From positions 1 through 64,000 of the forward strand of contig JAGYJW010000006.1 in NCBI GenBank assembly GCA_018401435.1: 64,000 bases of DNA. Direction: 5' to 3'. Numbering within the stretch: position 1 is the stretch's first letter; each line of letters opens with the position of its first letter. The notes below the pieces were generated by a model. It made no database searches, was not told the DNA's origin, and saw only the letters and a program-made list of their open reading frames with translations. Both the position numbers and the translations under genes were made by a program. The stretch comes from Deltaproteobacteria bacterium. GTDB lineage: Bacteria > Myxococcota_A > UBA796 > UBA2385. Of this stretch, positions 57,062 through 64,000 are shown in pieces.

Positions 57062-57102
57062 CGGCGGCGGCCCTGGCGACGGGGCGGCTGCCTGCGCCCT
57101 GA
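57062..57102 (+). repeat. Right copy of direct repeat bracketing the DGR block
   Basis: This repeats the last 14 codons of the kinase gene (LKTGRLPAP becomes LATGRLPAP, then TGA). The convergent PEGA lipoprotein gene ends four bases beyond, so before insertion the kinase and PEGA genes were probably convergent neighbours. Confidence 0.75.
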
Positions 57103-57105
57103 GCC

Positions 57106-57483
57106 CTAGCGCCGGGCGTCTTCGGGGGTCCAGGTGCCCACGGGGCGGTGCTCGCGCACCATCAGCACCTCGTGGCGGCTGCGGATCTCCTTGCCCCACC
57201 AGCGATCCCAGCGCCAGGGCCGGAACACCTCGAAGAAGATCCGCACCGGGCCGATGTCCTTCTGGAGATCGAGGGTGGTGGTGCGGTAGCCGGGCAGGCT
57301 GACCTCCACCGTCATGTCCCGAAAAGGGGCCCAGCGCGCATCCACCGTGGTGGGGGCCACGCCCAGGGGTTCACCGCGGTAGCTCACCCGGGCGCCCAAG
57401 GGGCTGGTGGTGATGGCCACCTTGTGGGCGCAGCCGGCCAACAGGACGACGGCGAGGAGGCGGAGGGGAGGGCGGGGCAACAT
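57106..57483 (-). CDS. PEGA-domain lipoprotein
   Basis: This 125-residue protein has a lipobox (LLAVVLLAGC). The mature part is a PEGA-type domain: VAITTSPLGARVSYRGEPLG, then PTTVDARW and VEVSLPGYRTTTLDLQ. These small beta-sandwich domains occur in surface proteins of Myxococcota and others. The C-terminal third is Arg/Trp-rich. Start is ATG at 57483. Confidence 0.7.
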   Translation of the reverse strand: MLPRPPLRLLAVVLLAGCAHKVAITTSPLGARVSYRGEPLGVAPTTVDARWAPFRDMTVEVSLPGYRTTTLDLQKDIGPVRIFFEVFRPWRWDRWWGKEIRSRHEVLMVREHRPVGTWTPEDARR

Positions 57484-57526
57484 CGCCCCATTGTATCCGG
57501 GCGGGCGGGGGGCTACCGTGCGCCCC

Positions 57527-57997
57527 ATGAAGGCTCTCCCCCGACTGCTGCTATTCGCTGCCTGCCTCGCCGCGCCGCTGGTGTCCTGTGGCGGCTCCAA
57601 GAAGGCCATCGGCAACCTCGCCGACGCCGACAAGGAGCAACAATTGCTGCAGGACAGCGCGCGGCTCTACTGGGAGGGCCTGCGCTGGCAGGACAGCGAG
57701 AAGGCGGGCGCATTCATTGAAGACGCCGAGCTGCGGGTGCTCTTTCGCGACTGGCTGGAGGACCACTTCAAGGCCCACCGCGTCGAAGAGGCCACGATGC
57801 TGCAGGTGATCCTGGGGCCCGAGATCGCCAAGCCGGTGGATGGCCGGCTGCAGACCGGCACCGTCTATGTGCGCAGCCGCGGATTCACCTACCCCGCCCA
57901 GATCGTGGAAGACGAGCGCGTCAAGCAGCAGTGGTACCGGTCGGTGAACGGCTGGTTCGTGGACTGGACCCTGCCCGAAGACGAAGACGCGGACTGA
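57527..57997 (+). CDS. Small lipoprotein of unknown function
   Basis: This is a 156-residue protein with a lipobox (LLLFAACLAAPLVSC). The mature part is helical, then beta-rich (QQLLQDSARLYWEGLRWQDS, RSVNGWFVDWTLPED), like small NTF2-fold or DUF-type lipoproteins. It is divergent from the PEGA gene with 43 bases between starts, so the two promoters must overlap. Confidence 0.6.
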   Translation: MKALPRLLLFAACLAAPLVSCGGSKKAIGNLADADKEQQLLQDSARLYWEGLRWQDSEKAGAFIEDAELRVLFRDWLEDHFKAHRVEEATMLQVILGPEIAKPVDGRLQTGTVYVRSRGFTYPAQIVEDERVKQQWYRSVNGWFVDWTLPEDEDAD

Positions 57998-58154
57998 TTC
58001 TGCAGAGACGGAGGTGGCCCGGGGTGTGCCAGCACCCCGGGCCTGCAGCTCCGCTGAGGATCCACATCCCTCGGGGCGCCCGCGTAGGGGCGCCGTCGAT
58101 CGCAAGCCGCAGGTGGAGGGTAGCGAAAGCGAGCCCCGCGGATCCTGCGATGGC

Positions 58155-60704
58155 TCAGGCTTGCTGCAGCGCGAGGAATAATTGCCCGCGTGGGGGCGGC
58201 CCGCAGACCAGCCGGAAGCCCACAAGTGCGCTGCGCGTCTCGATCTTCGCGCTGGCCCGGTAGGCGCAGCGACACTTGCCCTCCGAGCTCTCCCAGGATC
58301 CTCCCCGCACCACCTTGAAGGGGGAGGCCGCGGCGCGCGGGCGCCAATTTCCGTCAACCAGCTCGGGTCCCTCGTCGGAAAAATCGTCGCTGCACCACTC
58401 GTAGACATTGCCTGCGAGGCCGCGAATGCCGTAGGGGCTCTCGTCTACCGGGAAGCTGTCCACCGGCGCCAGCCGCCCGCCGCCGGGCCGGCTCTCGCGC
58501 ATCGAACACCAGGTGGGATCGAAGTGCTCACCCCAGGGGAAGCTGCGCCCATCCACGCCCCGGGCCGCCTTCTCCCACTCGATCTCATAGGGCAGCCGCC
58601 AGGGCAGGCCGTCCCGCTGGGCCCGCCAGCGCGCATAGGCCGCGGCCCCGGACCAGTTCACCATGACCACGGGCCAGTCGGGCTCCCAGAGGTCGCCGTC
58701 GGCGTCTTGGGTGAGGAAGAAGCGCCCGTCGGGGTGGCGCCCGTAGATCAGCGCCCCGTCGTTGGCCTGGGCGCTGCGCTCCCGGGGGGCGTGGGCGAGG
58801 GCAAGCTCTTCGAGTCCCTGGGCCACCAGATCGTCCAAGAAGGCGATATATTGGGCGTTTGTGATGGGGAATCGGTCCATGGCGAAGCCCTCGACCCAGA
58901 CCCGGGCGGCCGGCAGGGGGGCGCCAAAGGCCCGGGCGTCGCCGCCGCACGAGAAGGGGCCCGGGGGCACCACGCAGGTGCCCGGGGGCGCGGGCTGGTT
59001 CAGCGGGATCACCAGCGGATGGAGGCTCTCGGGTGCGCGGCCGTCCCAGTGGTCCTGGCTGCGCAGCAGCACCGGGTAGGGGATGGTCTGCCCGTCGGTG
59101 CGCCGCAGCAGGGCGAGGTAGCTGCCGCCCTCCAGCTCCAGCTTGTCCACCGGGGCGGGGCCCGGGCGGTCCACCAGCTGCAGGACCAGGCGCCGGTGGC
59201 GCTCGACATAACGAAAGAGCTCGACCTCGGCTGGCTGATCGCAGTGCAGGGTGAGGTGGCCGCGCCCCGACAGGTATTCGGCATAGCGGCCCGCCGGATC
59301 GCAGGCCCGCAGCTGGGCCTCCATGCGGGCGGCGGTGGCCCGGTCGCCGGCTTCGGTCGCGGCGACATGCTCCCGGTAGAAGCGCTGGGCGAGGCGGTCC
59401 AAGGCGGGCTGGTGGTCGGGCACCCGGGTGAGGGCGGCCCGCAGCATCTGCATGGCGTCCAGCTCGCGCAGATAGGCCTGCTGGTCGAAGTCGTCGGCGC
59501 TATCGGCCAGGCTCCAGCCGGCGCGCTTCTGCTCTTCGGGGGCGTGGGCCGGCACCTGGCGCAGGGTTCGGCCGGACTGGCGGCGGTGGCGTCCAGCGCG
59601 GTCCCGCAGGCGCTGCGCGCGGATGTCGGCCTCGTCTGCCTGCTCGACCAGCTCGGCCGCCTCTTCGTTGCGCCGGACCCCTTCCAGCCAGGCCTCCACA
59701 TCCTCGGCCAGGGCGCCGGCGTCCGGGTAGCGGTGGGCCGGGTCTCGGGCCATGGCCCGGGCGCAGATGGCCTCCAGGGCGTCCGGGATGCCGAAGACAC
59801 CGGACGGAGGCGGCGGAGGCCCGGCTTGCACGGCGGACAACACTTCGGCGAAAGATCCGGTGTAGGGGGTCTTTCCGCTCAGGACCTGGTAGAGCATCGC
59901 CCCCAGGCCATAGATATCGGAGCTGGGCGCGGGGCCGGCGCCCAGGGTGAGCTCGGGGGCCATGTAGATCAGGGTGCCCCGCAGCCCGACCAGCGCTGGC
60001 GCCTCCGTGAAGCGCGCCAGCCCCCAGTCCATGACGAAGACCTCGCCATGTTCGCCGATCATGACGTTGTCGGGCTTGATGTCGCGGTGCAGCACCCCCC
60101 GCTCGTGGGCATGGGCCACCGCGAGGCAGGCGGTGTGGAAGGCCCGCAGCAGGCGCCGCAGCGGGGCCAGCAGGCTGCTGTGGGGGCTGGGGCCGCGGCC
60201 GTGGACCTCGTCGATCAGCTGGCTGAAGGTGCGGCCGCGCACCTCGCGCATGGTGAAGAAGGGGCGGCCATCGGGGGCGGGCAGCCGCCCGAAATTGTAG
60301 ACGGGAACGAGCGCTGGGTGGTCCAAGGAGGCCACCAGGCGGGCCTCGCGCAGAAAGGCTTCGCCCTGTTCCGATGCCCGGTCGGCGCGCAGGATCTTCA
60401 TGGCGAGGGGGCGGTCCAGCACGGGGTCGTGCACCCGCCAGACCTCGCCAATGCCGCCTTCGTCGATGAAGTCGAGGATCGTGTAGCGCTCTTCGGGGCG
60501 CTGGGGGGGCGCCGGCGGGCTGCCGGGCTCCACCAGGGGCGTGCGCAGGGCGGCATCCACCAGGTCCAGCAGCTCGGTCAGGGCCTCGCCGCTCAGCCCG
60601 TGGCGGTGGCGCAAGGCCATGATCTGGGCGGTGAATGCCTGCGCCGCCCCGACAGCGGGCACACGCTGCCCCTCCGAGTCGGTTGTGGTCCTTCCGGGAT
60701 CCAA
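58155..60704 (-). CDS. Ser/Thr protein kinase fused to FGE/sulfatase-modifying-factor domain
   Basis: This is an 849-residue protein. Residues 70-350 are a Hanks-type kinase (DEGGIGEVWRVHDP, AMKILRAD, VLHRDIKPDNVMI, FVMDWGLAR, YMAPE). A helical linker follows, and then an FGE-like domain (PFSCGGDARAF, GFAMDRFPITNAQY, WRLPYEIEWEKAARG, GNVYEWCSDD, VVRGGSWESSEGK). The TTG start at 60704 has GAGGAG upstream. The architecture matches kinase-FGE signalling proteins of Myxococcota. The C-terminal FGE core resembles the DGR target in protein sequence but not at DNA level, so it is not a second variable repeat. Confidence 0.9.
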   Translation of the reverse strand: MDPGRTTTDSEGQRVPAVGAAQAFTAQIMALRHRHGLSGEALTELLDLVDAALRTPLVEPGSPPAPPQRPEERYTILDFIDEGGIGEVWRVHDPVLDRPLAMKILRADRASEQGEAFLREARLVASLDHPALVPVYNFGRLPAPDGRPFFTMREVRGRTFSQLIDEVHGRGPSPHSSLLAPLRRLLRAFHTACLAVAHAHERGVLHRDIKPDNVMIGEHGEVFVMDWGLARFTEAPALVGLRGTLIYMAPELTLGAGPAPSSDIYGLGAMLYQVLSGKTPYTGSFAEVLSAVQAGPPPPPSGVFGIPDALEAICARAMARDPAHRYPDAGALAEDVEAWLEGVRRNEEAAELVEQADEADIRAQRLRDRAGRHRRQSGRTLRQVPAHAPEEQKRAGWSLADSADDFDQQAYLRELDAMQMLRAALTRVPDHQPALDRLAQRFYREHVAATEAGDRATAARMEAQLRACDPAGRYAEYLSGRGHLTLHCDQPAEVELFRYVERHRRLVLQLVDRPGPAPVDKLELEGGSYLALLRRTDGQTIPYPVLLRSQDHWDGRAPESLHPLVIPLNQPAPPGTCVVPPGPFSCGGDARAFGAPLPAARVWVEGFAMDRFPITNAQYIAFLDDLVAQGLEELALAHAPRERSAQANDGALIYGRHPDGRFFLTQDADGDLWEPDWPVVMVNWSGAAAYARWRAQRDGLPWRLPYEIEWEKAARGVDGRSFPWGEHFDPTWCSMRESRPGGGRLAPVDSFPVDESPYGIRGLAGNVYEWCSDDFSDEGPELVDGNWRPRAAASPFKVVRGGSWESSEGKCRCAYRASAKIETRSALVGFRLVCGPPPRGQLFLALQQA

Positions 60705-60810
60705 GCAGCGCTCCTCTGATCCAGCCCGTCCAGCATAGGACAGGCGGACCCTCCTGGCGCCTTCCGGTATCGCCGACTGGCGGAGCCGGCGCCCCCTCTG
60801 GGCCCCTGCT

Positions 60811-61314
60811 CTACAGCAGGTTGCCCAGGTGGGTCTTGAGCGGGCCCATCGGCATGCGGCTGTAGACGACGTTGGCCTGGGTCAGCCGCTCCTGCTCCAC
60901 CAGCAGGGCGTGGGCGGCCGCGGCGGTGGCGGGCTGCATATTCACGTGCACCGCGCCATCGGAGAAGACGGCGATGACACCCACCGGCTGGCCACCGTCG
61001 GAGAGATGCAGCACCACGACGGTGTCGAGGATGTCAGCGGTCAGGCCGGCGTCGCTGGTCTGGGGGTTCAAGCTGCAGACATCGAGCGGGTCCGTATAGA
61101 GGACGGCGCTCTTGGTCGTGGTGCCCATCAGCACGGACTCGGTGCGGAACCAGTCGCCGGTCGGCCCAGGATCGGTGGCGTAGCCCACCCAAATGGTCTT
61201 GCCGTTCTGGCTGGCGGTGCAGCTCGTGGTCATCGGCACCGGCGTGGCCCAGGCGGCGGGGCTGCTCAGGAAGCCGACGCACAGCGCAAAGAGGACGGGG
61301 GACAGACGGGGCAT
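60811..61314 (-). CDS. Secreted hypothetical protein
   Basis: This 167-residue protein has a signal peptide (LFALCVGFLSSPAAWA), a polar body with two Cys (TTSCTASQNGKTIWVGYATD, LDVCSLNPQ) and a helical C-terminal third. I recognise no family. GAGG precedes the ATG at 61314. Confidence 0.55.
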   Translation of the reverse strand: MPRLSPVLFALCVGFLSSPAAWATPVPMTTSCTASQNGKTIWVGYATDPGPTGDWFRTESVLMGTTTKSAVLYTDPLDVCSLNPQTSDAGLTADILDTVVVLHLSDGGQPVGVIAVFSDGAVHVNMQPATAAAAHALLVEQERLTQANVVYSRMPMGPLKTHLGNLL

Positions 61315-61787
61315 GGTGGACCTCGAAAGCTGAGCGGCGCGCGCACGGATGCGGCGTCGCTCCAATGGGAGGGATGTGGAGTTATAACTGCGAGTCTCGT
61401 AATTCCCGGCCCTCTGGCAAGGGCGTGGGCGAGGGGCTCTGGACGGACCGACACGCGGACGGGGTGTCGAAGAAGCTCAGCGTCTTCTCATCTGCGATCC
61501 TGCCGCCGGTGGAGGGGAGAATCAAGGTGGGCGGGGGCTCCCCGATGCCCCGAAGCTGCCCGAGAACTCGCACCAGATCGGGCTACTCTCCGTTTTCTCA
61601 CTCTCTCTTCAGGAGGCGGAATTCTGTCCGAAGGCCACGGCGCGCGAGGAGGGGGGGTGCGCAGTTTCGGCGCGGCCCCAGCGCCCAAGGGCTGGCCGGC
61701 GGGTCGCCGACGATCTATGGAGGTGGGGCCGCCGCCCTGCCTCCTTCGACGCCCGCCCTGCGCCCGCCGCTTCGCCCCCACAGCACC
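61315..61787. other. Non-coding stretch upstream of recQ
   Basis: No gene is supported here. Near 61,405-61,445 there is an imperfect palindromic stretch (CCCTCTGGCAAGGGCG and GGGCGAGGGGC) like the intergenic repeats seen in many GC-rich genomes. Near 61,590-61,625 there is an AT-richer patch with AGGAGG but no following frame. The recQ promoter should lie here, but I cannot place it. Confidence 0.4.
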
Positions 61788-64000
61788 ATGCCTCCAGCCG
61801 CCACTCCCCCGGTCGCAGGGGTCCCGGTCACTCCGGCCGCGCCCACCGACCTCGAGCGCATCCTTCGCCGCCGATTCGGCTTTCCCGCCTTTCGCGATGG
61901 GCAGCGCGCCGCCTGTGAATATGTCGCATCGGGGGGCGATGCCCTCATCGTGATGCCCACGGGCGCGGGCAAGTCTCTGTGCTACCAGCTGCCGGCGGTC
62001 GCCCGGGGCGGCACGACGGTGGTGGTATCGCCGCTGCTGGCCCTGATGAAGGACCAGGTGGACGCCCTGGTGGCCAAGGGGGTGCGGGCCACCGCCATCA
62101 ATTCCCAGGTGACGGGGGAGGACCGCAAGGAGCGCATCCGCGCCTTGCTCGCGGGCGAGGTGGAGCTGGTCTATGTGGCGCCAGAGCGCTTCAGCGACGC
62201 CTTCCTCTCCTTGCTCCAGAAGGTCGATGTCCGCTTGCTGGCCATCGACGAGGCCCACTGCCTCAGCCAATGGGGACACGACTTCCGGCCCGATTACCTT
62301 CGCTTGGGGCGGGTGCGGAAGGCCCTGGGCAATGTCGCGACGGTGGCCCTGACCGCCACCGCCACCCCCGAGGTGCAGCTCGACATCGTCAGCACCCTGG
62401 GGATCGGGGACTGTCGCACCTTTATCCAGGGTTTTGACCGCCCGAACCTGTCGCTGGAGGTGGTCGCGGCGGACCGCGACGCTGACAAGCTGGCGGCTTT
62501 GCCCGACCTGGTGCAGCCTGGGCCCACCCTGGTCTATTGCGCCACCCGTCGCAACGTAGAGAAGGTGACCGACCACCTGCGGCGCAGCGGCGTGCCGGTG
62601 GGCATGTACCACGCCGGCATGGAGCACCCCGACCGGGTGCGCGTGCAGGACGACTTCATGGGCGGGCGGCTGGCCTGTGTGGTGGCCACCAACGCCTTCG
62701 GCATGGGGGTGGACAAGAAGGATGTGCGCTGCATCGTGCACTATGACATCCCGGGCACGGTAGAGGCCTACTACCAGGAGATCGGCCGGGCGGGCCGCGA
62801 TGGCCGGCCTTCTCGGGTGGTGCTGCTCTTCCGCGAGGGCGACCGCCACACCCAAGAGTTCTTCATCCGCATGAGTCACCCCCCCCTGGCGATGGTCCGG
62901 GGGACCTACGAGGCCCTTCACGCCCAACAGACCAGCCCTGTGTGGCTGCGACTGGACGAGCTGGCAGGGCTGGTTTCGGCGCGCGGGGTGGACGAGGTCA
63001 ACGACCGGTCGGTGGCCAGCTGCCTCTACCTGTTGCAACGCGAAGGCTGGTTGAACCGCATCGCGCCGGCCGAACGCGAGGCCCTGGTGGGCATTCGCCG
63101 CGACCGCCCGGTCAAGCGGCCTTCCGGCCTGCGGGGCAAGGTCTGGGGCTGGTTTGCGGACCGCTTGGAGGAGCGCCCCAGCCGCAGCTCCATCCCGGTG
63201 CGGCCCGACCGCCTCTGCCAGGAGCTGGGCATCGAACGCGACCAGCTCACCGCGTCTCTGCGGGGCCTCGAAGAGCGCGGCTACCTGGTCTATACGCCCC
63301 CCGCCCGCACCGGCGGCGTCGAGCTGCTCCAACCCGACGCGCCCTTTACATTGGATGAGGAGCGCCTGCGGGCCCGTCGCCAGCGAGAATACGCCAAGCT
63401 CGAGAAGATGATCGACTATGTGCGGTCAGGCTGCCGCCGCCGCTACCTGATCGAGTATTTCGGCCAGTCTGCACCGTGGGAGCGCTGCGGCACCTGCGAT
63501 GCCTGTCGAGAGGGCCGGGCCATCGTCGAGGGGCCCCGGCCCCTGGCCCCCGACGAGGAGCTGGTGGTGCGCAAGATCCTCGCCAGCGTGGCCCGCATGG
63601 GCAAGGCCTTCTCGGCCAATATGATCTGCAAGGTGCTCACCGGTTCCCGCGACAAGGCCGTGCTGGCCTTCCATTTCGACCGCCTGTCCACCCACGGCAT
63701 CTTGCGCACCTGGCCCCCAGGCGACATCGAGCGGGTGCTGGATGAGCTGGTGCGCGCCGATGCCCTGACCACCGAGTTCACCACCCAGCAGGTCAGCGGC
63801 AAGGAGCGCACCTACAAGACCTATGGCCTCACCCGGCTGGGGGTGGAGGTGATGAAGCAGGAGGCCCGCGACTTTGCCATGGTCTTTCCCAGCAGCGCCC
63901 GCACCCGCCGCCGCCGGCCCTCCACCGCGTCCAGCAGCCCCGCCAACGCCGACCTGTTGGGCGAGCTGAAGGATCTGCGCCGCCGCCTGGCCAAGGCCGA
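61788..64000 (+). CDS. recQ: ATP-dependent DNA helicase RecQ (3' partial)
   Basis: The frame is open from the ATG at 61788 to the end of the window (at least 737 residues). Helicase motifs are visible: MPTGAGKSLCYQLP (Walker A), SPLLALMKDQV, LLAIDEAHCLSQWGHDFRPDY (DEAH), TATATPEV, FDRPNL, TLVYCATRR, NAFGMGVDKKDV and QEIGRAGRDG. A RecQ-Ct zinc site follows (CRRRYLIEYFGQ, CGTCDAC), then a winged helix. The truncated end (DLLGELKDLRRRLAKA) looks like the start of an HRDC domain. It unwinds DNA 3' to 5' in repair. Confidence 0.95.
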   Translation, partial: MPPAATPPVAGVPVTPAAPTDLERILRRRFGFPAFRDGQRAACEYVASGGDALIVMPTGAGKSLCYQLPAVARGGTTVVVSPLLALMKDQVDALVAKGVRATAINSQVTGEDRKERIRALLAGEVELVYVAPERFSDAFLSLLQKVDVRLLAIDEAHCLSQWGHDFRPDYLRLGRVRKALGNVATVALTATATPEVQLDIVSTLGIGDCRTFIQGFDRPNLSLEVVAADRDADKLAALPDLVQPGPTLVYCATRRNVEKVTDHLRRSGVPVGMYHAGMEHPDRVRVQDDFMGGRLACVVATNAFGMGVDKKDVRCIVHYDIPGTVEAYYQEIGRAGRDGRPSRVVLLFREGDRHTQEFFIRMSHPPLAMVRGTYEALHAQQTSPVWLRLDELAGLVSARGVDEVNDRSVASCLYLLQREGWLNRIAPAEREALVGIRRDRPVKRPSGLRGKVWGWFADRLEERPSRSSIPVRPDRLCQELGIERDQLTASLRGLEERGYLVYTPPARTGGVELLQPDAPFTLDEERLRARRQREYAKLEKMIDYVRSGCRRRYLIEYFGQSAPWERCGTCDACREGRAIVEGPRPLAPDEELVVRKILASVARMGKAFSANMICKVLTGSRDKAVLAFHFDRLSTHGILRTWPPGDIERVLDELVRADALTTEFTTQQVSGKERTYKTYGLTRLGVEVMKQEARDFAMVFPSSARTRRRRPSTASSSPANADLLGELKDLRRRLAKA

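Noticed and set aside
58250..58370. Second DGR variable repeat at the end of the kinase-FGE gene
   Set aside because: The protein motif (VVRGGSW, AYR, GFRLV) is similar, but DNA similarity to the TR is scattered and not confined to adenine differences.
58182..60719. 845-codon open frame antisense to the kinase-FGE gene
   Set aside because: The reverse strand has intact kinase and FGE motifs; the forward translation is repetitive and recognises nothing.

Overview
The window is strongly GC-rich and reads as the chromosome of a Gram-negative, Myxococcota/Deltaproteobacteria-like bacterium. The evidence is lpxC (lipid A synthesis), many lipoproteins with Asp/Gly linkers, DUF4388-DnaJ and PilZ proteins, a Ser/Thr kinase fused to a formylglycine-enzyme (FGE) domain, and a lone tandem-BMC shell protein. 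Species placement is inference.

Layout. 1-10.5 kb: a multiheme cytochrome c with a thioredoxin-like front end, proC, an exported TldD/TldE pair with a membrane protein, an S4 protein, an adenosine deaminase and a YhhN protein. 10.6-14.4 kb: a tight ruvC-ruvA-ruvB-DUF192-lpxC operon, then a micro-unit (promoter-like sequence, hairpin, 17-codon ORF, terminator). 14.4-29 kb: methyltransferase, ThrE exporter, B12-type radical SAM enzyme, PilZ protein, lipoproteins, a BMC-T protein beside thiolase and 3-hydroxyacyl-CoA dehydrogenase, a DegP protease, a DUF4388/DnaJ pair and a sugar nucleotidyltransferase. 29.2-35.8 kb: a copper/silver-type RND efflux operon. 35.8-39.7 kb: a reverse operon of M48 peptidase, membrane protein and PLC-like lipoprotein.

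Two systems stand out. (1) At 39,834-43,586 two tandem paralogous lipoprotein genes are each interrupted by an in-frame UGA exactly where a thioredoxin-fold UxxC redox motif is expected. In both, an identical hairpin with a GGU apical loop follows the UGA, as in bacterial SECIS elements. I read both as selenoproteins. (2) At 50.3-57.1 kb there is a complete diversity-generating retroelement (DGR): a caspase/FGE target gene with a variable repeat, an HRDC-domain protein, an Avd-like protein, a reverse transcriptase and a template repeat. All 14 template/variable differences over 122 bp fall on template adenines. The DGR block is bracketed by an imperfect 41-bp direct repeat of the 3' end of the upstream kinase gene, which suggests that it arrived as an island.

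The rest is accessory or housekeeping: a recent partial duplication of a PLP-dependent desulfhydrase-like gene around lower-GC foreign DNA (44.6-47.8 kb), a GATase/nucleoside phosphorylase/kinase cassette (47.8-50.2 kb), a kinase-FGE gene (58.2-60.7 kb) and recQ running off the right end. Several genes carry single-base frameshifts in G/C runs (near 3.25, 27.0, 30.1-30.5, 31.1, 38.2, 44.9 and 52.4 kb). These may be consensus errors rather than decay, and the affected genes are annotated across the break.
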